A DNA stretch of 64,000 nt, taken from assembly GCF_040932435.1 (NCBI RefSeq), contig NZ_JBFQGA010000004.1, positions 186,001 through 250,000 on the forward strand, written 5' to 3'. Below, piece after piece: positions 44,571-52,898 of the stretch. Under the pieces are notes generated by a model. The model ran no database searches and was not told the DNA's origin. It saw nothing but the letters and a program-made list of their open reading frames with translations. The stretch's first letter is position 1. Each line of letters begins with the position of its first letter. This DNA is from Kluyvera sp040932435. Its GTDB lineage: Bacteria; Pseudomonadota; Gammaproteobacteria; Enterobacterales; Enterobacteriaceae. A program made the position numbers and the translations under genes.

Positions 44571-46328
44571 ATGACTTTTACACTACGCCCGTACCAACAA
44601 GAAGCAGTTGACGCCACCCTGGCCCATTTTCGCCGCCATACGCAGCCTGCCGTTATCGTCCTGCCGACCGGGGCGGGCAAGAGCTTGGTGATTGCCGAGC
44701 TGGCGCGGCTGGCTCGTGGGCGCGTGCTGGTACTGGCACACGTTAAAGAGTTGGTTGCGCAAAACCATGCCAAGTATCTTGCCCTCGGGCTGGAGGCCGA
44801 TATCTATGCCGCAGGGCTCAAACGCAAAGAGAGCCACGGCAAAGTAGTGTTTGGCAGCGTACAGTCCGTGGCGCGCAATCTTGACCATTTTCAGGGTGAA
44901 TTCTCGCTGCTGATCGTTGATGAATGCCACCGAATCAGCGACGACGATGACAGTCAGTATCAGCAAATCCTCACGCATCTTGGCAAAGTGAATCCTCACA
45001 TTCGTTTGCTGGGACTGACAGCAACGCCTTTCCGTCTTGGCAAAGGCTGGATTTATCAATTCCACTACCACGGCATGGTACGCGGCGATGAAAAAGCGCT
45101 GTTTCGCGACTGTATCTACGAGCTGCCGCTGCGCTATATGATCAAACACGGTTACCTGACGCCACCCGAGCGCCTGGATATGCCGGTGGTACAGTATGAT
45201 TTCAGCCGCCTGCAGGCCAACAGCAATGGGCTGTTTAGCGAAGCCGATCTCAACCGCGAACTGAAACAACAGCAGCGCATTACGCCGCACATTATTAGCC
45301 AAATTATCGAGTTCGCCCAAACGCGCAAAGGGATCATGATTTTTGCCGCCACCGTCGAACACGCCCGTGAAATCACCGGCCTGCTGCCCGCCGACGATGC
45401 CGCACTCATCACCGGTGAAACGCCAGGGCCGCAGCGCGATGAGCTGATTGAAGCTTTTAAAAACCAACGGTTCCGTTATTTGGTCAACGTTTCCGTCCTG
45501 ACTACCGGGTTTGACGCCCCGCACGTTGACCTGATAGCCATTCTGCGGCCGACCGAGTCCATCAGCCTCTATCAGCAGATTGTCGGGCGCGGTCTGCGTT
45601 TAGCACCGGGAAAAACCGACTGCTTAATTCTCGATTATGCCGGTAACCCGCACGATCTCTACACACCAGAAGTCGGTTCACCGAAGGGCAAAAGCGATAA
45701 CGTGCCGGTGCAGGTGTTCTGCCCTGGCTGCGGATTTGCCAATACCTTCTGGGGAAAGACTACCGCCGACGGCACCCTCATCGAGCACTTTGGCCGCCGC
45801 TGCCAGGGATGGCTGGAAGATGATGACGGTCACCGCGAGCAGTGCGACTACCGTTTTCGTTTTAAAAACTGCCCGCAATGCAACGCCGAGAATGATATTG
45901 CCGCTCGCCGCTGCCGCGAATGCGACACGGTGCTGGTTGACCCGGACGATATGCTAAAAGCGGCGCTAAAGCTAAAAGACGCACTGGTACTGCGCTGTAG
46001 CGGAATGACGCTGCAAGACGGGATAGACGAGAAAGGTGGCTGGCTGAAAATCACCTATTACGATGAGGACGGCGCCGATGTCAGTGAGCGCTTCCGTCTG
46101 CACACGCCCGCACAGCGTATGGCCTTTGAGCAACTATTTATCCGCCCCCATACCCGCACACCCGGTGTGCCGCTTCGCTGGATAACCTCCAGCGATATCA
46201 TCGCCCAGCAGGCCCTACTGCGAGCCCCTGATTTTGTTGTCGCCAGACAAAAAGACCGCTTCTGGCAGGTGCGTGAAAAAGTGTTCGACTATCAAGGACG
46301 TTTTCGCCGCGCGGGTGAACTACGCTAG
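44571..46328 (+). CDS. radD: DNA repair helicase-like protein RadD (YejH)
   Basis: A 585-residue superfamily-2 ATPase with Walker A LPTGAGKS (residues 31-38), DECH box (residues 117-120), SAT-like LTATP, and motif VI QQIVGRGLR. A C-terminal zinc-finger region contains FCPGCGF and NCPQCN ... RCRECD. RadD helps double-strand-break repair and stimulates RecA strand exchange in E. coli. It is divergent from rsuA. The stop overlaps the convergent blc stop by 4 bp. Confidence 0.95.
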   Translation: MTFTLRPYQQEAVDATLAHFRRHTQPAVIVLPTGAGKSLVIAELARLARGRVLVLAHVKELVAQNHAKYLALGLEADIYAAGLKRKESHGKVVFGSVQSVARNLDHFQGEFSLLIVDECHRISDDDDSQYQQILTHLGKVNPHIRLLGLTATPFRLGKGWIYQFHYHGMVRGDEKALFRDCIYELPLRYMIKHGYLTPPERLDMPVVQYDFSRLQANSNGLFSEADLNRELKQQQRITPHIISQIIEFAQTRKGIMIFAATVEHAREITGLLPADDAALITGETPGPQRDELIEAFKNQRFRYLVNVSVLTTGFDAPHVDLIAILRPTESISLYQQIVGRGLRLAPGKTDCLILDYAGNPHDLYTPEVGSPKGKSDNVPVQVFCPGCGFANTFWGKTTADGTLIEHFGRRCQGWLEDDDGHREQCDYRFRFKNCPQCNAENDIAARRCRECDTVLVDPDDMLKAALKLKDALVLRCSGMTLQDGIDEKGGWLKITYYDEDGADVSERFRLHTPAQRMAFEQLFIRPHTRTPGVPLRWITSSDIIAQQALLRAPDFVVARQKDRFWQVREKVFDYQGRFRRAGELR

Positions 46329-46858
46329 CCGTCAGATTGTTTCACCCACAGCAGTTCATCAACCGGGAAACCAAGGCCGCGCGCAATATTGAGATAATTT
46401 TGCTGCACCTGCGGCGGCAGCGTTGGCGTGCGAGCGAGGATCCACAGGTAGTCGCGATTCGGCCCGCTGACCAGTGCATACTGATAGTCATCGTCCAGCG
46501 CAATCACGTTATAGCCGCCATAAAACGGGCCAAAAAATGACACTTTCAGCGCGGCTGTGGTGGGCTGCTGCGTGAAGTAGGCCTTCCCTTCGCTCTCTTT
46601 CCAGACGCCTTTTTGCGGATCAAAACCGCGATTTAACACCGAAATGCCACCATCCGAACGCTTGCCGTAGGTGGCCGTCACCTGCTCAAGCCCTCGCTCA
46701 AAGCGATTGTCTAGGCGAGCGATTTCATACCATTTGCCCAAATAGCGGCTGGCATCAAAGTGGTCAATCGGAGTGACGCCTTTAGGCGGCATCGGGGAAC
46801 GGCAGGCCACCAGCGCCAGTGAGAGCGCAACACCTGTAACAACGGGCCATAGCTTCAT
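46325..46858 (-). CDS. blc: Outer-membrane lipocalin Blc
   Basis: A 177-residue bacterial lipocalin. The signal peptide MKLWPVVTGVALSLALVAC ends in a lipobox with C19. The lipocalin GxW motif is RYLGKWYEIARLDNRFERG, and the C-terminal YLWILARTPTLP segment is present. Blc binds lysophospholipids and fatty acids in the outer membrane under stress. The open frame extends upstream to 47212, but the ATG at 46858 gives exactly the E. coli length and a proper signal peptide. In E. coli blc is near ampC/sugE, so its place here between radD and rplY is a rearranged or ancestral context. Confidence 0.94.
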   Translation of the reverse strand: MKLWPVVTGVALSLALVACRSPMPPKGVTPIDHFDASRYLGKWYEIARLDNRFERGLEQVTATYGKRSDGGISVLNRGFDPQKGVWKESEGKAYFTQQPTTAALKVSFFGPFYGGYNVIALDDDYQYALVSGPNRDYLWILARTPTLPPQVQQNYLNIARGLGFPVDELLWVKQSDG

Positions 46859-46970
46859 GCTATCTCCTTGCAGGATAATGATTTCATTAAGTGTAGAGGA
46901 TAAAAACTGACGCGTAGGGAAACGGAAGAACCTATGCTTAGGTAAAACACGTAACGAACAGGACAGCGCC

Positions 46971-47930
46971 ATGAACAGCAAACCAACGCTCGGAATTAGC
47001 GGGTGCCTTACCGGCGCAGCGGTACGCTTCGACGGCGGACATAAACGAATGAGTTTCATCATGGACGAACTGGCCGACTGGGTGACCTTCAAACCGGTCT
47101 GCCCGGAGATGGCGATTGGCCTACCGACCCCACGCCCGGCGCTGCGACTGGTCAACACGACTGGCGGGGAAAGCCGATTACGCTTTAGCCAGGCGCAAGA
47201 TGAAGACCTCACGGAAAAGATGGCGCATTTTGCAGACGGCTACCTGCCCAGCGCCGCCGAGTTTGCCGGATTTGTGGTGTGCGCTAAATCACCAAGCTGC
47301 GGCATGGAGCGCGTGCGTCTGTATGATGAACAGGGCAATCGGGGAGCCAAAGAAGGGGTCGGGTTGTTTACCGCCGCCCTACAGCGCCGCTATCCGTGGC
47401 TGCCCATTGAGGAAGACGGGCGACTGCACGATCCGGTGCTGCGCGAAAACTTCGTCGCCCGGATCTTTGCACTGCATGAACTTAACGCGCTGCATAATGA
47501 AGGCCTTACCCGCGGCTCCCTGCTGGCTTTTCACAGCCGCTATAAGCTGCATCTGTTGGCGCACAGCCAACCGGGATATCGGAAAATTGGTCCGTTTATC
47601 GCCCGTATCCATGAATGGGACTCTCTGGAGGACTTTTTTGTCGCCTACCGCGAAAAATTGATGGCCATTTTGCAACAGCCCGCCTCCCGCAAAAACCACA
47701 CCAACGTACTGATGCATATTCAGGGCTACTTCCGCGAACAGCTGAACGTTCGGCAGCGCGGAGAGCTTCGCGATGTGATCGTTAACTATCACGCCGGGCT
47801 GTTGCCAATCCTCGCTCCGCTTACCTTGTTACAGCACTATCTGGCAGAGCACCCCGACGATTATCTGCTGACGCAGAAGTATTTTTCCCCCTACCCCGAC
47901 AGCCTGCGGCTACGCTTAACGGCGAATTGA
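46971..47930 (+). CDS. DUF523-DUF1722 fusion protein (TudS-like domain plus YbgA domain)
   Basis: A 319-residue protein. Residues 1-150 are a DUF523 domain with cysteines C12 (GISGCLTG), C44 (KPVCPEMAIG), C104 and C110 (VVCAKSPSCGMERV). DUF523 includes the thiouracil desulfidase TudS, which binds a [4Fe-4S] cluster through such cysteines. Residues from about 185 on are a YbgA-type DUF1722 domain (FHSRYKLHLLAHSQPGYRKIG). E. coli YbgA has only the second domain. It is divergent from blc, with a 112-bp gap. A desulfidase-like or sulfur-transfer role is inferred; no substrate is known for the fusion. Confidence 0.85.
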   Translation: MNSKPTLGISGCLTGAAVRFDGGHKRMSFIMDELADWVTFKPVCPEMAIGLPTPRPALRLVNTTGGESRLRFSQAQDEDLTEKMAHFADGYLPSAAEFAGFVVCAKSPSCGMERVRLYDEQGNRGAKEGVGLFTAALQRRYPWLPIEEDGRLHDPVLRENFVARIFALHELNALHNEGLTRGSLLAFHSRYKLHLLAHSQPGYRKIGPFIARIHEWDSLEDFFVAYREKLMAILQQPASRKNHTNVLMHIQGYFREQLNVRQRGELRDVIVNYHAGLLPILAPLTLLQHYLAEHPDDYLLTQKYFSPYPDSLRLRLTAN

Positions 47931-48055
47931 GAGTCAGGTTTTCATTGCCCGAATGGGGATAGAGGGCTATAATGCCGCCCGCTTTCACATCCGTGAAGCA
48001 GATCATTTGCCTGCTGCTGGGTCGCCTGTAGCAGGATTTATATAGAGAGCTATCA

Positions 48056-48340
48056 ATGTTTACTATCAATGCTGAAGTACGTAAAGTGCAGGGTAAGGGT
48101 GCGAGCCGCCGCCTGCGTGTTGCTAACAAGTTCCCAGCTATCATCTATGGTGGCGAAGCCGCTCCAGTTGCTATCGAACTGGATCACGACAAAGTGTGGA
48201 ACATGCAGAACAACGCTGAATTCTACAGCGAAGTTCTGACCATCGTTATTGATGGTAAAGAAGAAAAAGTTAAAGCTCAGGCTGTACAGCGTCACCCGTT
48301 CAAGCCAAAGCTGTCTCACATCGACTTCGTTCGCGCTTAA
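48056..48340 (+). CDS. rplY: 50S ribosomal protein L25
   Basis: A 94-residue 5S-rRNA-binding ribosomal protein of the short L25 class, which lacks the CTC C-terminal extension. It begins MFTINAEVRKVQGKGASRRL, identical in length to E. coli. It is monocistronic with an AGAGAG ribosome-binding site and a strong terminator just downstream. Confidence 0.98.
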   Translation: MFTINAEVRKVQGKGASRRLRVANKFPAIIYGGEAAPVAIELDHDKVWNMQNNAEFYSEVLTIVIDGKEEKVKAQAVQRHPFKPKLSHIDFVRA

Positions 48341-48368
48341 TCGCTAACGCGTCTTCGTGATGAAGAAA

Positions 48369-48394
48369 CGGCTCCTTAGGGAGCCGTTTTTTTT
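48369..48394 (+). terminator. Rho-independent terminator of rplY
   Basis: The stem ACGGCTCC/GGAGCCGT with loop TTAG is followed by a run of T. Confidence 0.95.
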
Positions 48395-48404
48395 GCCTGA
48401 TGTT

Positions 48405-48474
48405 GCCGGATGGCGCTGCGCTTATCCGGCCTACCTGTGAGTTTACTGTCCGGTAGAGCGCAGCGCCATCCGGC
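48405..48474. repeat. BIME: two inverted REP units
   Basis: A REP unit starting GCCGGATGGCGCTGCGC and continuing CTTATCCGGCCTAC (48405-48434) is followed by an inverted partner ending GCGCAGCGCCATCCGGC (to about 48473). It lies between the convergent rplY and yejK. Confidence 0.9.
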
Positions 48475-48507
48475 ACATACGCTCAAGTGCGACAGGCTAT
48501 GCGCCTA

Positions 48508-49512
48508 TTACTTACCGGAAGTACGACGCTGCAATTGATCGCGCAGGTTCGGCGGGGTTCCTTTGATGGTCAGCGTATCGGTGGCCGGATCCCAGTAGAT
48601 ACGTTCACCCAACAGCATGGCGTCGAAGTTAATCGTCAAGCCGCCACCGCTGCCGGCAAATTTGGTCAGTTGACGCAGCGTGCTGCGGTCGGCTGGGAAA
48701 CTCTCTTCCAGCTCGTAGCCCTTCTCCGCGGTAAACTCGCTGAAACTCACCTCGCTGACGCCAGACAGTTCTTTTGACAGCGATTCCAACTCAATTTCTT
48801 CGCCCGCCTGCAGCTGCTCGTTGCAGTAGGTATACACCTGCTGGCGCACATTCTGACGCTCGTTTTTATCGAGCTGCGCTTCGGCGGCAAAGTCATCAAC
48901 GGCCTGGAGCAAACCACGGTTTTGCACCTTAGCATTCAGCCCTTCGCTGGCGCCGAGGAAATCCATAAAGAAATCAGACACTTTGCGTCCAACCCGCCCT
49001 TTCAGGAAGGTCAGATAGCGGGTTGATTCCGGATTAGTTTCCCACTCGGTAAGGTCAATACGCGCCACGATATCCGCATGGTTGATATCCAGATAGTGGG
49101 TGGCGCTAATATCCAGTTGTTCGTTAACGCGCATGCTGTTTAGGTTGTTTAGCACCGTCACCAGCAGGTATTCCACCGCCAGATAGCGATAGTGGCAGAA
49201 CAGCACAATGCCGCCATCAGCAAAGGGATACTTGGCCAGTTCGTCGCGCAGACGACCGGTGGCCGCACGGCTAAAGGCTAAGAAATCTTCCTCACCCTGA
49301 CGCTGCAATTTTAGCGCCTGAGCCAGTTCGCTCTCTTCGTTAAACAGACCGTACGCTTTATTTTTCGCGCTATACACCCGATGAAGCTCAGCCATCATCT
49401 CTTCAACCGCAGCGGTTGGCTCCAGCAACGACTCGCGCAGCACAACGTCTAGGTTTTGTTCGTCACGTTTGACGAGCTGATGCAAAGCAATCTGGTCGAT
49501 ATCCAGACTCAT
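48508..49512 (-). CDS. yejK: Nucleoid-associated protein YejK (NdpA)
   Basis: A 334-residue cytoplasmic nucleoid-associated protein that begins MSLDIDQIALHQLVKRDEQN. The open frame continues upstream to 49560, but ATG 49512, preceded by AGGAG, gives the family length (335 in E. coli). E. coli YejK associates with the nucleoid and interacts with topoisomerases. It is divergent from yejL. Sequence is conserved throughout with no truncation. Confidence 0.95.
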   Translation of the reverse strand: MSLDIDQIALHQLVKRDEQNLDVVLRESLLEPTAAVEEMMAELHRVYSAKNKAYGLFNEESELAQALKLQRQGEEDFLAFSRAATGRLRDELAKYPFADGGIVLFCHYRYLAVEYLLVTVLNNLNSMRVNEQLDISATHYLDINHADIVARIDLTEWETNPESTRYLTFLKGRVGRKVSDFFMDFLGASEGLNAKVQNRGLLQAVDDFAAEAQLDKNERQNVRQQVYTYCNEQLQAGEEIELESLSKELSGVSEVSFSEFTAEKGYELEESFPADRSTLRQLTKFAGSGGGLTINFDAMLLGERIYWDPATDTLTIKGTPPNLRDQLQRRTSGK

Positions 49513-49695
49513 GTTAAACTCTCCTTTAAGATCGGGTGTATTCAACCACCCCCGATGCAACAGTGCAACTCACACATTACCGCGGTCGTGGCAGTATAAT
49601 GGCGAAAGGATAACGCGTTACGCTGAAAAAAAGCGGAAAAAATACTGCTGCTACGGTAATATACAGCCCTTTAATGAACGGACCGATTTCGATTT

Positions 49696-49923
49696 ATGCC
49701 ACAACAATCCCGCTATAGTGATGAACACGTCGAACAGCTGCTGAGCGAGCTCGCCAACGTACTGGAAGAACATAAGACCCCAACCGATCTGTCATTGATG
49801 GTGCTGGGTAATATGGTCACCAATCTGATTAACAGCAGCGTGGCTCCGGCTCAACGCCAGGCTATCGCACGTTCTTTCGCCCAGGCGCTGCAGTCTTCTA
49901 TTAACAGCGATCCCGCGCACTAA
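49696..49923 (+). CDS. yejL: Conserved small protein YejL
   Basis: A 75-residue helical protein that begins MPQQSRYSDEHVEQLLSELA and matches the UPF0352 family at the E. coli length. Function is unknown. It ends 18 bp before yejM on the same strand, so the two are probably co-transcribed, as elsewhere in enterobacteria. Confidence 0.93.
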   Translation: MPQQSRYSDEHVEQLLSELANVLEEHKTPTDLSLMVLGNMVTNLINSSVAPAQRQAIARSFAQALQSSINSDPAH

Positions 49924-49941
49924 GGGTACAAGCAACAGTTT

Positions 49942-51696
49942 ATGGTGACTCATCGTCAGCCTTACCGAGAAAAAGTCTCCCAGATGGTTAGCTGGGGGCA
50001 CTGGTTCGCCTTGTTCAACATGCTGTTGGCCATGGTGCTCGGTAGCCGCTATCTTTTTGTCGCCGACTGGCCGACGACGCTTGCAGGACGTGTTTACTCC
50101 TACATCAGCCTCGTCGGGCATTTCAGCTTCCTGGTGTTCTCAGCCTATCTGCTGATTTTGTTCCCCCTAACCTTTATCGTCATGTCCCAGCGCCTGATGC
50201 GCTTCCTGTCCGCAATCTTTGCGACAGCGGGCATGACTCTGCTGCTCATTGACAGCGAGGTCTTCACCCGTTTCCACCTGCATCTAAATCCAGTGGTGTG
50301 GCAACTGGTGATAAACCCTGACCAAAATGAGATGGCACGTGACTGGCAGCTGATGTTTATCAGTGTGCCGGTAATTTTGCTGGTCGAGATGCTGTTTGCT
50401 ACCTGGAGCTGGCAAAAGCTGCGAAGCCTGACGCGACGTCGCCACTATGCGCGTCCTGTCGCTTGGTTCTTCTTCGCCTCATTTATCGCCTCCCACGTGA
50501 TGTATATCTGGGCGGATGCCAATTTCTATCGCCCTGTGACTATGCAGCGCGCTAACCTGCCGCTCTCTTATCCAATGACGGCTCGCCGTTTCTTGGAAAA
50601 ACATGGCCTGCTCGACGCGCAGGATTACCAGCGTCGCCTCATTGAGCAAGGCGATCCTGAAGCCGTTTCCGTTCAGTATCCATTGAGCGAGCTGCGCTAC
50701 CGGGATCTCGGCGCCGGTAAGAATGTACTGTTGATCACCGTCGACGGGCTGAATTACTCGCGCTACGAGCAACAAATGCCGACGCTTTCGAGCTTCGCCG
50801 CAAGTAACGTGAACTTCACCCAGCATATGAGTGCGGGCAACACCGCGGATAACGGTATCTTTGGTCTGTTCTACGGTATTTCGCCAAGCTATATGGACGG
50901 CGTGCTCTCTGCGCGCATTCCGGCTGCGCTAATTAGTGCGCTGAATCAACAAGGCTATCAGTTGGGGCTGTTCTCCTCTGACGGCTTTACCAGCCCAATC
51001 TACCGCCAGGCGTTGCTGTCAGACTTCTCCTTGCCGCCGAGCAAGTCGCAAAACGACACACAGACCGCCAGTCAGTGGATTAACTGGCTGCAAAATAATG
51101 CTCAGGATGAGAACCGCTGGTTCTCGTGGGTTTCGTTTAACGGTACCACCGTCAGTAACGCCGAGCTCAGCGATCGTCAGTACGCCCGTGCGGCCGCTGA
51201 TGTCGATACCCAGGTCGGTCGCGTGCTGGATGCGTTACGCGAGTCCGGGAAGCTTAACGATACGGTGGTTATTATTACCGCCGGCCATGGCGTCGCGTTG
51301 AATAGTCAGAAAAGTCATTCCGATTGGTCTCGTGCGCGTCTACAGGTTCCATTGATTGTTCACTGGCCGGGAACGCCAGCGCAGCGTATCGACCTGCTGA
51401 CCAACCATAAAGACATTATGACGACGCTGATGCAACGCCTGCTGCACGTCAGCACTCCGGCAAATGAGTACTCTCAAGGTCAGGATCTGTTCAGTGCTAC
51501 CCGTCGTCACGACTGGGTCACCGCAGCGGATAACAGTACGCTGGCGATTACGACGCCAACCATTACCGTGGTGCTCGACCATAACGGCCACTATAAAACG
51601 TGGACCGCCGAAGGTGAAAGGGAGCGCGAGCCAAAACCACAGCTAAGTTTGTTGCTGCAGGTGCTGACTGAGGAAAAACGCTTTATCGCTAACTGA
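49942..51696 (+). CDS. yejM: LPS assembly regulator YejM (PbgA/LapC)
   Basis: A 584-residue inner-membrane protein with five N-terminal membrane segments (about residues 20-190), a basic linker, and a periplasmic sulfatase-fold domain from about residue 245 (NVLLITVDGLNYSRYEQQMP). It senses periplasmic LPS and restrains LapB-FtsH, stabilising LpxC. The fold-typical nucleophile position (TVDGLNYSR) lacks the sulfatase Cys/Ser motif, as in other YejM proteins. E. coli YejM is 586 residues. It is second in yejL-yejM and is followed by the proL tRNA. Confidence 0.95.
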   Translation: MVTHRQPYREKVSQMVSWGHWFALFNMLLAMVLGSRYLFVADWPTTLAGRVYSYISLVGHFSFLVFSAYLLILFPLTFIVMSQRLMRFLSAIFATAGMTLLLIDSEVFTRFHLHLNPVVWQLVINPDQNEMARDWQLMFISVPVILLVEMLFATWSWQKLRSLTRRRHYARPVAWFFFASFIASHVMYIWADANFYRPVTMQRANLPLSYPMTARRFLEKHGLLDAQDYQRRLIEQGDPEAVSVQYPLSELRYRDLGAGKNVLLITVDGLNYSRYEQQMPTLSSFAASNVNFTQHMSAGNTADNGIFGLFYGISPSYMDGVLSARIPAALISALNQQGYQLGLFSSDGFTSPIYRQALLSDFSLPPSKSQNDTQTASQWINWLQNNAQDENRWFSWVSFNGTTVSNAELSDRQYARAAADVDTQVGRVLDALRESGKLNDTVVIITAGHGVALNSQKSHSDWSRARLQVPLIVHWPGTPAQRIDLLTNHKDIMTTLMQRLLHVSTPANEYSQGQDLFSATRRHDWVTAADNSTLAITTPTITVVLDHNGHYKTWTAEGEREREPKPQLSLLLQVLTEEKRFIAN

Positions 51697-51769
51697 TTGA
51701 TTAATTGTGAATCAATCGCGGGTTGCACGCTTGCAATCAAGGATAAAAGCGGTAGTATTTCTTGGGTAT

Positions 51770-51846
51770 CGGCACGTAGCGCAGCCTGGTAGCGCATCGT
51801 CATGGGGTGGCGAGGGTCGAGAGTTCGAATCTCTCCGTGCCGACCA
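51770..51846 (+). tRNA. proL: tRNA-Pro, anticodon GGG (proL)
   Basis: A 77-nt cloverleaf with CCA encoded. The acceptor stem CGGCACG pairs with CGTGCCG, GTTCGAAT is the T-loop, and the anticodon GGG lies at 51804-51806. The anticodon stem TCGTC/GGCGA is fully paired. It follows yejM, as in E. coli. Confidence 0.97.
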
Positions 51847-51921
51847 AAACGCTCTTACATTTCTATTTATTGTTCCCATTCAGGTTGTATTTTTACACTG
51901 TTGCGAACATTTAATAAAAAG

Positions 51922-51944
51922 ATGGAGGCTTTCGCCTCCATTTT
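51922..51944. terminator. Bidirectional terminator between proL and the accessory operon
   Basis: ATGGAGGC and GCCTCCAT enclose TTTC. A T-run follows on the plus strand, and TCTTTTTATT follows on the minus strand, so it can serve both proL and the convergent minus-strand operon. Confidence 0.85.
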
Positions 51945-51948
51945 AGAT

Positions 51949-52053
51949 CTAACACCTGTGAGTCGCTAACCAAGCAATCGCGACGGTGCCAAGTGCTAAC
52001 CATAAGAACAGGCACAATCCGAGAAGAAGATAAAATAATCTATTCAAAAGCAT
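51949..52053 (-). CDS. 34-residue predicted small membrane protein
   Basis: The frame from ATG 52053 to the stop at 51949-51951 encodes 34 residues, starting MLLNRLFYLLLGLCLF and ending WLATHRC. It is one strong hydrophobic stretch with a basic residue near the N-terminus, so a single-pass membrane peptide is expected. An AAGAG motif precedes the ATG by about 7 bases, and only 3 bp separate it from the stop of the 133-residue gene upstream, suggesting coupled translation. It lies just before the operon terminator. I do not recognise a family. Alternatives are a lysis-like or regulatory peptide, or a chance frame. Confidence 0.6.
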   Translation of the reverse strand: MLLNRLFYLLLGLCLFLWLALGTVAIAWLATHRC

Positions 52054-52056
52054 CGC

Positions 52057-52458
52057 TTACTCTTTTGGCATGATCTGAGCATTAACAACTTTATAATCTT
52101 GGGCTTTATCTACCATCATCCGTAGTTTCCATTTGCCTTTGCACATTTCATTTTCACCACAAGTACGCCAGCCCATAGAACGAAGATAATCATTTGCTTC
52201 ATTAAAGCGATGTCCGACAACAGAATCAGCCTCACTGGAGATTTGGTCTAATGATTGTGAGTATTTAGCCATTCTCTTTTCTGCCGCTTGGTTCTGTGCC
52301 TTGGTTTTGTGGACATCACAACCATTACCATCAGTCATCTGGCTACAGCCTGATTTCTCTAATTGCTTCCTGTACCCCTCACTGATGGCATGAGCCTTAG
52401 GAACCACAATCGGCAAAGCAAGCAGGGCTGCAACGACAGCGAACGTCATTTTATTCAT
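52057..52458 (-). CDS. Predicted secreted four-cysteine protein of unknown function
   Basis: A 133-residue protein from the ATG at 52458; an ATG at 52464 would add two residues. The signal peptide ends PKAHA at residue 24, before ISEGYRKQLEKSGC. The mature part has four cysteines (C38, C47, C100, C106), enough for two periplasmic disulfides, and is otherwise polar with many lysines. The chosen start overlaps the upstream stop as TAATG, which favours translational coupling. I recognise no named family. The local sequence is more AT-rich than the flanking core genes. Confidence 0.8.
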   Translation of the reverse strand: MNKMTFAVVAALLALPIVVPKAHAISEGYRKQLEKSGCSQMTDGNGCDVHKTKAQNQAAEKRMAKYSQSLDQISSEADSVVGHRFNEANDYLRSMGWRTCGENEMCKGKWKLRMMVDKAQDYKVVNAQIMPKE

Positions 52459-52898
52459 TACCACTGCCCTCTTGAACCCGATTGGGTGGAACCGCCGCCA
52501 ATATGATTGCTGCCACCTAAACCATGAGCCGAGTTGCTATTAGCGGCGTTATTGCCACCGTTCCCGGTTCCATGATCATGTGAAGAATTACCACTGTGTT
52601 CATTGTGGCCACCTCGAACAATTTCGGTAAACACACTGGCAACCGGTTTTTTTATTTGTAGGGTAGTTGTAGGTGGCAATGATTTAATAGCATTCAATCT
52701 GGCCTGCTCCATCTGATAACCCTTTACTTGTTGCGCAGTTAATTCACTTTCATCAACTCCAGTCCACACGCTATTATCAGAAAACTTAACAGAATAAGAT
52801 CCACTTTGAGATTTATCTACAACTTGACCAACACTAAAATCAACAGTAGCAGAAACAGACATGGATACCAGAGAAAGGGCAAGTGCTAACTTTTTCAT
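52458..52898 (-). CDS. Predicted secreted protein with His/Gly/Asn/Ser-rich tail, unknown function
   Basis: A 146-residue protein with a signal peptide MKKLALALSLVSMSVSA. The central part (residues 20-92) is ordinary and includes a SDNSVWTGVDESELT segment that resembles a small SH3-like or DUF strand pattern. The last 50 residues are low-complexity, rich in G, N, S and H, with histidines at 98, 101, 107, 109, 125 and 132, some spaced H-x2-H and H-x-H as in metal-binding tails. The start overlaps the previous gene as ATGA. Function unknown. Confidence 0.8.
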   Translation of the reverse strand: MKKLALALSLVSMSVSATVDFSVGQVVDKSQSGSYSVKFSDNSVWTGVDESELTAQQVKGYQMEQARLNAIKSLPPTTTLQIKKPVASVFTEIVRGGHNEHSGNSSHDHGTGNGGNNAANSNSAHGLGGSNHIGGGSTQSGSRGQW

